Shown: positions 11,715 through 21,624 of the stretch, piece by piece | Layout: every line of letters begins with the position of its first letter | How positions within the stretch are numbered: the stretch's first letter is position 1 | NCBI GenBank assembly: GCA_021234155.1 | Contig: JAJEKV010000056.1 | Span: 7,218,618-7,282,617, forward strand | DNA: 64,000 nt | From: Isoetes taiwanensis | Taxonomy: Eukaryota; Streptophyta; Lycopodiopsida; Isoetales; Isoetaceae | Direction: 5' to 3' | Translations under genes and position numbers: made by a program | The notes under the pieces: model-generated | The model's input: the letters and a program-made list of their open reading frames with translations, nothing else | The model's database searches: none | Told to the model about the DNA's origin: nothing

Positions 11715-12632
11715 GGACAATGTCGTCCTCGGCATTGCGCTAAGGTGATCTAACCTACCTTATGCCCGCATAAGCAACAACATGTCATAACCTTTAGTTT
11801 ATTATAGTAATCAAGTTTTATTAGTTCAAGTCAAAATTTTAGGCTATATTTGTACTTATACAAAATTATATAGCCTTAACACCTGCTATTTCTTACGATA
11901 ATTCAAAACATTATGGTAAGAGTTATTAGGGTTCATAATCTAAATTATGGCTCTCCCTATCTTCTCGTAATGCGCCCCTCGTTGAGGTCCACCTTCTACT
12001 TGCCTGCAAAAGGAGCACATTACGTTAGTTTAGTTAATAATTTGTGGTTTTAGGGGACCACCCCCCTTACCTCCTTGAGTCGAACTACTGACTCAAGGTT
12101 GTCCTACTACCTTGCCCAAGATCATGGCCCTTCCGGATTTGAGCTTAAGGATCATTTAAGATGCTCCCATCATCGCCCATGATCGAAAGTGCTACCTTGT
12201 ACTTTCGGTTACCCGGTGCCGAAAATACCCCTAGTGCATCATGCCCCACGGGTTTGAAGCTAGGGGAACGCCTCACGATCCCATCATCGCAAGATAATCA
12301 CTTTAACCTTCACCATGACCCTCCTACACGGCCGTGTGTGCATTCCCGCATCGTGGCATAGAGATCATCCGATCGATGTCCCATCATCGCCCACCATGCC
12401 TCATTCCTCACTCACATGACCCTAATGGTCATGCGCACCTCTTGGTGCGTGTGGCCTAGAGAATGCCCTAAGGGTGTATCCCATCATCACCACACGATCC
12501 AAGGTTCTGGCACATGCACCCTAGTAACTAGAATGCATGCGCCAGGGCTTAAGGCTAACTAACAACATACTAGCTAACCACCTGGCAAGTCGGGGTCGAC
12601 CAAGGCGGAGACGACTCGCCCATCAAACTCCT

Positions 12633-15600
12633 TCATAAACTCGGGTATTGCTTCTCCAAGTCTTGCTTCAATACCCATGTCGCATCTTCCACGGGTAAGT
12701 GCTTCCACTTAACCAAATACTTTTGGAACCGAGACCTCCTAGTCTTCTTGAATGACTTATCGAGAAGCAATTCGTGCACTATTTCTACTTGCTCCTCCGG
12801 CCATTTCCAACAAGGTTGGAGTATCCAAAACCTCCTCGTGGTTAGGATTGTGCCTTTTTAATAAACTTACGGGAAGACCTTGTGCACCTTGAGATGGGCC
12901 GAAAGATCCAACTTGTAGGCTTGAGAGCCCACTCTCTCCAAAATCTTGAACGGACCAGCCCACCTAGGGGCAAGCTTCTTGCAGCTCCCAATCCGCAGCT
13001 TGGCTTGCTTCACCTTTATCTTCAACCAGACGCTATCGCCTACCTTGAATTCTCTTACGGTCCTGCAGGCTTGTCGGCTACACTCTTTCTCACCGACTTC
13101 TTGCTGCCAATAAATAACCCTTACTTCTTCCACTAGCCGCCGTGATATCCCCTAACATCTGCCGGGATACTTCTACCTTGGACAATGGGGTTGTGCGGTA
13201 TCCGGTTAAGCACCGGTACCCGTAATTTACCATGAAAGGAGACAACTGAGATGACTCCTGCTTGGCACTCTTGTAGGCGAATTCCACCAAGTGGATGTAC
13301 TCATCCCACTTGGACTGCTTGTTAGCTTCAAGCATGTCTTCAATGATCCGATTCGTCCTCTCGTCCCCGCCATCTGTTTGGGGATGATATGCCGTGCTCA
13401 TGGAGAGCTTCGTCTGAATGGTGCTGAAGAGATCCTGCCAGAAGGCACTCATAAACTTGGAATCCCTATCAGATATTATCTCCCGAGGCATGCCATGGAG
13501 TCTGAAAATCTCCCTTACAAATAACTTGGCAGTATCTAATGCGTGTCAAGAGTCTTGCAAGGCACAAAATGTGCCATCTTAGATAGCTTATCTACGACAA
13601 CCATCAATGCATCCTTGCCTCGAAGAGTTCTAGGGAGACCCGTGATGAAATCCATGCTTATGACCTCCCACTTTGCATTTGGCACCCCCAATGGCTCAAG
13701 AGCACCCGGAATCCGAAGTTGCTCCGCTTTGGTCTGCTGACATAACTGGCAATCCCGAATATATGCAGCTATCTGCCTCTTCATTCCTGGCCAGAAGTAG
13801 CTACTTCGAATCTTGAAATAGGTCTTCATGAAGCCAAGATGCCCTCAAGATTGGGCTGTTATGTGTGTCATGAAGAATTAGCTTCCTTACCCCTGATGAT
13901 TCGGGCACACACAACTTATGCTTGTGATACAACAGGTTGCCTTCCTTCTTATAATGCTTGAAGGCTTCCCGCTCCTTATCTGTTCTGGCTTCCTTGGAAA
14001 GACTTTCCCATACCTCCTTGAAGTCCACATCTGTTGGCAAGGACTCCTCAATCTTCCTGCCAAACTCACTCGAAAGAGTGGAAATCGCATTACAATGCGT
14101 CCTTGTCTGAAATGGTCTCCTGGAGAGGGCATCTGCTACAACATTAAGCTTACCAGGCTTATATATAATATCAAAATCATACTCCTCAAGGAATTCCATC
14201 CACCTCCTTTGCCTTAAGTTGAGGAGTGGCTGGGTGAAAAGATACTGAAGGCTCTGGTGATCAGTATCCAACTGAAACTTCCTTCCCAGCAGATAATGCC
14301 TCCATATCCTCAATGCCCTGACAATGGCTAGCAGCTCCTGATCATGGGTTGGGTAGCGTTGCTCGGCGTCGTTCATCTTCTTCGAGTCGTAGGCGACTAC
14401 CCTTCCTTCTTGCATCAAGACTGCCCCTGTTGCTATCTTGCTTGCATCTGTTGCTACCAACTTATCTTTACTCGGATCCGGGAGAACAAGCACCGGTGTC
14501 AAGAAAGTTAAAACCTCTTTAAGCTTCTCAAAAGAAGCTTGGACTTTCTAACCAATGGCTAGCCCAATCCTTAATCTTCTTGGCCTTAGTGAGGTCCGGC
14601 CAAGGGGGGGGCCCACTTAGCAAAGTCCTTCACGAACTTTCTCAGAATATCCCGCCAACCCGAAAAGCTTCTTTACTTCTGCCACATTCCTTGGAGCTGG
14701 CCAATCAACTATTGCCTCAATCTTAGATGGATCTGTGGAGATTCCCTCGGATGTTACTACATGCCCCAAGTACTCTACTCGGCCTGTTGCAAAGTGGCAC
14801 TTAGAGAGCTTCCCATACAACCGATGACGCCTCAACTTCTCCAACACTTTCCCGAGATGTCGACAATGCTCCTCAAGGGACTTGTCAGAGATTAGGATGT
14901 CGTCGAAGAAGACAATAACAAACTCATCCAAGAAGTCTCAAGATGTCGCTTCATGAGGCGATAAACGTTCTTTGGAGCATTCGATAGTCCAAAGGGCATT
15001 ATCAGAATTCAAAGTGACCATACCGCGTTCTGAAAGCGGTCTTATGGATATCCTCTTCTTTTATTCTTATCTGATGGTATCCTGACCTCAAATCAATTTT
15101 AGAGAATACCTTTGCTCCTTGTAACCGGTCCATTAGATCATCCGCCCTTGGCAATGCATACTTGTTCTTTATCGCCCCGCTTATTAAAATCGGGCGATAG
15201 TCTATGCACATTCTTAAGCTCCCATCTTTCTTCTTCACAAAGAGTATAGGTGCTCCGAAAGGAGACACACTTGCTCTTATAAATCCAAGCTCGAGCAATT
15301 CCTGAAGCTGTTTCTTGAGCTCAATCAATTCTGGGGTGCTCATTCTATATGGCGCCTTACTGGTAGGCTTCGCATCCGGAGCCAATGTGATCTCACATTC
15401 CACACCCCTATAAGGTGGCAACTGCCGGATTTTATCCGGAAATATATCCTTGAACTCTGAAATAAGCCTTGCTATCTGCCTGGGCAACTGATTTCCCCTT
15501 GGTTCACTTCCATCCTGCTTGCCTGGCTCAACTGATTCCATCCTCAAGATGTAATCCACCTTATTCCTTTCTATACTCCTCCTTAGCTGCTTCAAAGAAA

Positions 15601-16210
15601 TACACTGCATAGGAGAATCTAGCTTCTTACCTTTCACTATCAACTTGCTGCCGTTTGGTGCCGTCATGGTGACTTCATTCCGGTCGCAATCAATCATGGC
15701 TTTGGCTGGCTTCAAAAATTCCATCCCCACTATCAGATCATATCTTCCAATGTCCATGACTTCTGCTCCCATCGGCCACTTAGCCCCACTAAGGTCTATG
15801 TCAAAGGTGATCCTTCTCCCCTTAGTGTGCCGAATGGCGCCGTTTGCCATAGCTACTGGCCTTGGCTTAGACTTCAATACCTTGTTCTTCATTAGAGCAG
15901 CCAATCTAGGAGATGCAAAATTATGAGAGCTACCTGTATCTATGAGGACTACATAAGAATTACTATCTATGATCCCGTCCGCAGCGATGACAGTTGACTG
16001 ATTCTCTATATCACCTGTCTCAATGTTTGCACATATGTGGCACTCACCATCTATGAAGTCCCGGCCCTCCCCGGCCGGGTCGCCGCCCTCGGCCCGCTTC
16101 TGTTGGGGAGTCCCAATCCAAGAGTTCTGCCAAGGCTGACTGCATGACGAATGGACAATCATGTGTTCGGTGCCCTGGCTGGAAGCACCTGAAACATAGC
16201 TTTTTCTCAA
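12633..16210 (-). pseudogene. pol: Chromovirus pol: PR-RT-RH-IN-chromodomain
   Basis: The polyprotein copies and integrates the element. Domains in order: aspartic protease with [10 protein letters not shown] (about 15930); reverse transcriptase with [11 protein letters not shown] and RYGHFEF (15110-15002), then the catalytic VFFDDIL (about 14905); RNase H with VATDASKIATGAVL (about 14470) and TDHQSLQYL; integrase with a zinc-binding CQLCQQTKAEQ segment (about 13735), ISMDFITGLP, ISDRDSKF and the TDGGDERTNR Glu block (about 13370). A GDSVWLKIK...HPVFPVSLL-type linker comes next. The C-terminus (about 12800-12633) reads RFQKYLVKWKHLP then DATWV, a chromodomain with the aromatic/YLVKWKG-like core, ending at the TGA at 12633-12635. 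Frameshifts lie near 15000, 14930, 14600, 13830, 13530, 13100 and 12870, so this copy is not autonomous. Confidence 0.93.
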
Positions 16211-17255
16211 TGCATTCCTGTCTCTTTTCCTTCGGCAGACTGTCTAGGAGACGCTTAAGAGCGCTGCCCCCTGATGCATTCTGTGGCTTACGGTCCCCAA
16301 AAGCTTTGCTCTGACCCTTACCTTGCTGCTGACTCCCTGATGGTGTAGCTGCTGATTGCTTACCCTGATATTGTCCCTGATACTGCCCTGAACTCTTACC
16401 CCTGAAGGTTGACTGCTTCTCTGCTGGAGTTGCTGGTGCCTCCTCCAAACTTATAGCTTTATCTTCGGCCTGCGCAACTGACCTTGGGTTGATTGCTCTA
16501 ACAAGCCTCTTGATATTGCTGTTCAGCCCCTCAATATAAGTATCCACTGCTTGCCTCTCTGAGACTCCAGGAACATGCAGCCGGAGCCTCATAAATTCTT
16601 CTGTATACTTAGCCACTGATAAGCTACCCCATTCAATCAGAAATCGGGCTGAATCCGGTTTTACTAGTATGAGACCTTGGCACATAGTGCTTGCGGAAAG
16701 CCTTGCTGAAGGTCTTAAACCTGCAATTGTTCCTCTTCAGCTTGTTGGATTTAGCATATCCCTTCCACCAGATCCTTGCCGGTCCAATAAGGTTAGCTGT
16801 AGCAACTTTCCCTATGTCCTTGTCTTTCATACCGTATGAGTTGCCAAATTCTTCCATTTCATCAAGCCATGCTTCAGCCTCCATGCCTGATCTGTCTTTC
16901 CCTGAGAACTGGCCGAGCTTCCTTGTCTTCCATACATTGCTCATAGCACTATCCACCTTTTTCTGATAGTCACCTGTCTTTCTTGCTCTTTTCCTTGCTT
17001 TAGGTGTGCCCGACTGACTGTCGGAGCTAGAGCTGTCCTCACTGGAAGAGCTATCTGATGAGCTGGAGCTAGATGATGATGGACTCCTGGTTCTCCTCTT
17101 CCTTCTCCTATCCCTGACGTTCCCCTGGTTGCCCTCCCCCTTCCTGGCGAGGGACTTCTCACCACCACCCTGAAAACAAGGTGGAGGTGGAGGACCATCT
17201 TCCCCGGTGCATTCATGAGAGGTGTCGCCCGCTTGATGAGGTGTTGCATCCGGTT
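16044..17255 (-). pseudogene. gag: Chromovirus gag
   Basis: Gag forms the virus-like particle and packages RNA. The N-terminal part is basic and very Ser-rich (about 17230-16970). The capsid region follows, with GQFSGKDRSGMEAEAWLDEM, LIGPARIWWKGY and FSKAFRKHYVP (16930-16690), the classic retrotransposon gag core. After a frameshift near 16660, WGSLSVAKYTEEFMRLRLH continues the capsid domain. A Gln/Gly-rich linker leads to a CCHC knuckle, [14 protein letters not shown] (about 16200-16160), for nucleic-acid binding. The start codon is unclear: an ATG in another frame near 17259 gives MRNRMQHLIKRA, and the gag frame itself is preceded by TGA. Gag overlaps the start of the pol frame. Confidence 0.9.
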
Positions 17256-17620
17256 CCTCATCTCACACCAACCTTGCGCTGACCGCCTCGTGACATATCC
17301 CGCTCAACGCCTTCCCTGTTCTCTCGCCAAACAAGTTCCTTGGTACCCAATTATGCGTGGTCGGTGCTGATCTTGAGATCCCCGCACTTGAGTTCCTTGT
17401 TTGCAAGGATTGATCATCAATACATTTTATTTGGGTTAGATGTTGATCAATTTTACTTGCAATTGAATTATCTTTAGTTATAAGAAATCATACAAGCCTT
17501 ACATTGACAAAACAGTTAATAGTCATTAATACATAAGGATTACATGATAAGGTAGATATATCTTAGCACAATGGGTACAAGAAATACTTAGCACCAAACT
17601 TAAGAAAATTTTACAACTAT

Positions 17621-17911
17621 TCAATGGCCTCCCGAAAGCCTGAAGAAGTTCTTGACATCCCTGAATCGGAGGCCTTTGCCGAGGTTGCGCAAGATGTTCC
17701 TCGTCGATCTTCCTTCAAGTGCTCGGGCCATCTCCGGTTCCGGGAGTTCTGGTGCTGTTGCTGCTACCACTGAAAGTGTTGCATCCCTAAGGTGCCCTCT
17801 CGCAAAATCGAGGCAATGGAGCGACCGCCTCTGTTGAAAGAATGACGGATCGGCATGGGCTATATCTTCGAAAGTCTTTGCCGAAGCCCGAAGTGCTATG
17901 AGAAGTGCCAC
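17621..17911 (-). pseudogene. Unrecognised ORF segment upstream of gag
   Basis: An open segment of about 95 codons begins with a GTG-type frame entry, not an ATG. It reads ALLIALRASAKTFEDIA, then HCLDFARGHLRDATL and NILRNLGKGLRFRDVKNFF, and ends at a stop. It lies 40 bp downstream of the 400-residue ORF in the same orientation and may be its C-terminal continuation after a frameshift. I do not recognise it. Confidence 0.4.
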
Positions 17912-17950
17912 GCATTCTTCCCCTTGGACTGAACTCCTTGTGGAAGACTA

Positions 17951-19153
17951 TCATTTGCCCTTGGTCGAGGGTCGGAAGATAGTAGCGGGCGTCGCGTTCC
18001 CTTCCCTACGCCTCGCGATCCAGTGCCCTTCCTCTCGAAGCCGCTTCACACCGTAGGCATCAACTGCCATCAGGTCTTCATGATCCCTCCACATGCTGGT
18101 TGCATTGTCCAAGTTGATGCTGCTGGACCCTTCCCTCATGCTCCTGGCTCGAACTGGTCGGCTTGAGCTTGGGCCCTTCCCTGGTTTGTAGAGTGTGCTC
18201 AGATCATTTGGAACTCCTCCTCCGAGATGATAGGTTCCTCGCCGTCGATAAATCTCCCTTATCTGGCGGTAGGCTGCTATGTCCCACATTGTCTCCCCAA
18301 AGATAAGAGTGTCTCTCCGCCAAACTCCTTTGGGATCTCCCGGTATGAGTAGTCGATGATGTCTCGTGTTTTTCCGTGTGCTATCATGCCCAAGAGCTCG
18401 CCGATTCAAGACCCTTCTCCTCGACAAGAGGGACAAGTTGAGGATGTCATTTGCAAAAATGTACTCCTCCCCGTCGATGACTATCGGTGACAGAGCTGTG
18501 ATGCCGACTGGTGGGTCGGTAGCTGTTCTCACGTCGTCGTCATGCCTCGACGCATACCTCCGCATTCTTGTTGCCTCCCTGCTCTCCCATTCTGGGTTCT
18601 GCTCCCCTAGCTGCTCGTAGTCTTCATGGATCTGTAGAGATGGTGCCCCTGACGTCGTGCCATAGTATTCGTAGGCGGAGGACTCTATATTCAGGATTTG
18701 ATCCTGGGCTCTACGGGTATCAAGTGGCGCTAAGTCTAAGGGCTGAACAGAGGGTTCCCCTACTTTGTTGATTGACTTATAGTGCATGAAGAGGGCAAGG
18801 GCTGTCTGAGCTGAAAGGTACCTATGCCTATTATGTCTGCAGGTCATGTAATCGGGCATGGTCCTAGTCCTATCCCATAGCTGCTTCTTGCCTTTGGATC
18901 CTGCCAACTCTCGACCTAAGGCTTGGGTAAGTGTCTCAAGGGAAACCCAATTCCCTCCCCTAGGAGGCAGTCTAACTTCCCAAGGCAGGACCTGCTGGTC
19001 ATATTGGCACATAATGTCTGTGTAGTAGGGTGTTCTAGTCAAAGTTGCGTGAAGATCAAACAAGTGATCAAACACAGAGAAGGCTTGATCTACTGGAAGC
19101 ACATGGATATGGCTGGCAGCATTGTACCATCTCTCAAAGTTGCTGGGCGCCAT
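17951..19153 (-). CDS. 400-residue accessory ORF in chromovirus
   Basis: An open frame of 400 codons starts at the first ATG (MAPSNFERWYNAASHIHV) and runs uninterrupted to a stop at 17951. It is the longest intact reading frame in the element, so it is either well kept or recent. I do not recognise a family. The N-terminal third is hydrophobic/aromatic and looks folded (VFDHLFDLHATL, YYTDIMCQYDQQVLPW, LSAQTALALFMHY). The middle is acidic (IHEDYEQLGEQNPEWE), followed by PIVIDGEEYIFANDIL. The C-terminal part is strongly basic, rich in Arg (MRRYASRH, SRRRVLNRRALGH, IYRRRGTYHLGGG), with a Ser/Arg tail. There is no signal peptide, membrane segment or CCHC knuckle. It sits between the H3-like gene and gag on the same strand, so it should be transcribed from the same LTR. 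It could be a captured host gene, an extra gag-like protein, or a partner of the H3-like protein. Confidence 0.6.
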   Translation of the reverse strand: MAPSNFERWYNAASHIHVLPVDQAFSVFDHLFDLHATLTRTPYYTDIMCQYDQQVLPWEVRLPPRGGNWVSLETLTQALGRELAGSKGKKQLWDRTRTMPDYMTCRHNRHRYLSAQTALALFMHYKSINKVGEPSVQPLDLAPLDTRRAQDQILNIESSAYEYYGTTSGAPSLQIHEDYEQLGEQNPEWESREATRMRRYASRHDDDVRTATDPPVGITALSPIVIDGEEYIFANDILNLSLLSRRRVLNRRALGHDSTRKNTRHHRLLIPGDPKGVWRRDTLIFGETMWDIAAYRQIREIYRRRGTYHLGGGVPNDLSTLYKPGKGPSSSRPVRARSMREGSSSINLDNATSMWRDHEDLMAVDAYGVKRLREEGHWIARRREGNATPATIFRPSTKGK

Positions 19154-19453
19154 TGAGCAGGAAAGGGTGTAGAAAATGGCTTGCAAAGATCAATGGAGGA
19201 TCAGAAAATCGCCTAAGGGGCTGGGAGCAGTTCTGTAGAATGAAAAATGGCAAATGAGACCTATTTTTATAGACTATGGGTGACCTCGGGGTTCGTGCAA
19301 AAAGGTGCTTACCTAAGACGACCTTGGTTCTATGGCTCTGGGTATCCAAATGAACTACCATGAAGTGCAAACTTAAGCAAAACAAAGCAAGAAACACTAC
19401 ATGGCAATTTGTTGGATCAAATTTGGCTAATTTGGCGCAAAGATGGGCTGACC

Positions 19454-19518
19454 CGAGTGAATCCGCGCAGATGGCCTCCGCGTCGCGGACGCAGACGCGT
19501 TTGGCGCGGTCTCACCCG
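19454..19518. other. GC-rich hairpin 1 between accessory ORFs
   Basis: The arms CGAGTGAATCCGCGC and GCGCGGTCTCACCCG are near-complementary over 15 bases and enclose a GC-rich loop with internal pairing potential. It lies in the otherwise AT-rich spacer between the H3-like gene and the 400-residue ORF, and is repeated at 19657-19721. Confidence 0.65.
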
Positions 19519-19656
19519 GTTGGCCTGTTTTGGGCCAATTTTTGGTCAATTTAGGGAATTTGAAGATGCTAATATGGCTAATTGGGCCAATTCTAACCTA
19601 ACTAGCAACTTATTTTGAGCAAAACTGACATCTAAAAGCAAGATTTTGGGGGTAGG

Positions 19657-19721
19657 CGGGTGAATCCGCGCGAAACGCGCCCGCGTCGGGGACGCAGAGG
19701 CCATTGGCGCGGTCTCACCCG
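19657..19721. other. GC-rich hairpin 2 between accessory ORFs
   Basis: The arms CGGGTGAATCCGCGC and GCGCGGTCTCACCCG pair at about 13 of 15 positions. It is a direct repeat of hairpin 1 about 203 bp away, with the loop partly conserved (GACGCAGA). It may be a structured RNA element of the transcript. Confidence 0.65.
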
Positions 19722-19958
19722 ACTGGCCCAATTTTTTGCATTTTTGATGATTTTTTTGCCAAAAGTTTGTTGTAGTCATGATTTCTAGGGTGTTTCTAGA
19801 CATGCTATGAAGAATTCTACCACAATTGGGTTCTATTTCCTACATTTCAAGCATAGAACATTTTTCTAATTTACAGAGGGAAAATAACTTTTATATTAAT
19901 GAGAAACATAGTTACATGAAAATTTTAATTCTTCTACAAAATTTACAAAATTTGAGGC

Positions 19959-21049
19959 CTAGGGCCTCTCCCTGCGGATTCTCCGTGCTAAGTGGATGTC
20001 CTTCGGCATGAGGGTTACCCGCTTAGCATGGATAGCGCAGAGGTTTCCCTCCTCGAAGAGCTGCACCAGCTCTGCTTCGGCGGCCTCTTGCAGGGCCCGG
20101 GTCATTAGAGGGGTAACCCTATAATCGGTCCTGAATCGCCAGCAAGACCTCTCTAAGGAGACGCCAAGGCGCCTTCCTTATCGAGAGATTCGTGCACATC
20201 CAAAGTGCCGAATCTCCCTAACACCCCCGGGCGTATGTGCTATTCGGCCCGTGGTGAACCCTCTTGGGTTTTTCCGGTCTCGGTGGGGGTGGCTTGGGCT
20301 GGTTCTTCTTCGGCCTGCCGCCCACCACGACGCGCTGCACCTCCTGCTGGCAATACCACTCATTGTACCTCGTCCAACGGCGAAGGTACTCCTTATCACC
20401 ACCATCTTCGCTTGAATTGGCGGTCCTGGCTTTGGGCGAATGCCCGCTCCCTACCTTTTGTTTCTTCACCACCTTAGGTGGTTCCGGCCACTTAGGGTAG
20501 GGTGGCCTAGCGTCGGGGTCCTGCTGCCCCTCCTCCTCCTCTTCCTCCACTTGAGGCTCCTCCTCCGGCCGGGGCTCTTGAATAACGACGGTCCGGCGAG
20601 GCCCGTCGTTCCTTTTCTTCGTCCGCCTCTCCTGCTCCCTCAGCTCCCTCTCCCGCTCCCGCTTCTTCTGGCCCCTCTCTTTACAGCCACTCAGCGACTT
20701 TTCCTTCCCTTCTTTTTTTGGCTGAAGGGCCCCAGCCGTCGATCAGGTGGTGCTGCTCCTCCACCTGTTCTTCGAGCTGCTCTTCCACCTCGGTGTCCGA
20801 TGCCCCGAAGTGGCGAGACTCACCGGTCCTCTGAGTACCTGCCGACGGAGAACTGCTGCTGGGACTCTCCTCGGCGTCATGGAAGGAGGCTTCATGGCTT
20901 CTTCTTCGCTGCTCTTTGGGGGAAGCTCCTCTTCCCCTTTCTTGGCCTGAGGTGCTCCGGATCTTCTTCACATGTCGCCCTGCTGCCTGCGCCATGGAGA
21001 GGGTAGGTCTTGTTCCAGGCTTCCTGTAGGTTTGTTTGGTGCGAGCCAT
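19959..21049 (-). pseudogene. Histone H3-like gene carried by the chromovirus
   Basis: The gene starts at a true ATG (21047-21049) with MARTKQTYRKPGTRPT. Residues 1-6 after Met equal the histone H3 tail (ARTKQT), and R8 and K9 equivalents are kept, with Y for A7 and P for S10. A long charged segment follows (Glu-rich EVEEQLEEQVEEQ, then Arg/Glu-rich ERERELREQERRTKKR, then Pro/Lys-rich). The C-terminus is an H3 histone fold: HTPGGVREIRHF (canonical RPGTVALREIRKY), [17 protein letters not shown] (alpha1), [20 protein letters not shown] and [10 protein letters not shown] (alpha2), [17 protein letters not shown] and [11 protein letters not shown], then the stop at 19959-19961. The C-terminal part is canonical-H3-like, not CENH3-like. 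The total would be about 360 residues against 135 for normal H3, because the tail is about 275 residues. At least three frame changes (one at an A7 run near 20720) break this copy. It lies about 560 bp downstream of the primer-binding site. Confidence 0.88.
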
Positions 21050-21611
21050 ATCTTATGGTTCAGAAAATGGGTGACGTAAGGCTGAGCAAGAGAGAGTTGG
21101 AGGTGAAGGGTTGGAGAGAGAAAATGAGGTGTCAGATATTTAAAAAGGAGGGTCCCTGGGAATATTCTCCTACCATAATTACCCCTATTTATTAGCCCCC
21201 CTTATTAATTACAAGATATTTAATAATTATTTAACTATTAATGCATATATTAACCTATATTAATTGATATTATCTTTAAATTTTCGAATTTTCCTAATGG
21301 TTCGAAGTGCAATTTATGAATTTGCGCCATTTTTCACCTGGGTCTCCGATTGGCATGATTCTTTGACCCATTTTAGGTGAAATTTGATGCAGATGCATAA
21401 TTTTCACTCCAAATTTACTAGAAGGTTCGTTTGACTCGCTCATATCTTCGTCTAACACTTAGCCTAATTCCCGACCCACTACCTAGGAGAAAAAATTTTT
21501 CCCCCCATTTTCGCGGTTCAATGGTGGAAATGTTTATTTCACACCCCTATAGGCCTGTTAGACTACTTCATGGTTATGGTCAGTGCTAGTTCTTGGTCAA
21601 CCAAGAACATC

Positions 21612-21623
21612 GCTCTGATACCA
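21612..21623 (-). other. Chromovirus primer-binding site
   Basis: The minus strand reads TGGTATCAGAGC one base after the 5' LTR. It is complementary to the 3' end of initiator-Met tRNA, the usual primer of plant Ty3 and Copia elements. Confidence 0.92.
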
Positions 21624-21624
21624 T

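Noticed and set aside
19959-20225. Could the H3-like fold be CENH3?
   Set aside because: The alpha2-alpha3 part ([23 protein letters not shown]) is canonical-H3-like, and the tail start ARTKQT is the canonical H3 tail; CENH3 diverges at both.
20440-21006. 188-codon plus-strand ORF rich in Leu/Pro
   Set aside because: Complement of the H3-like gene's charged tail; no domain, and the opposite strand has the H3 motifs.
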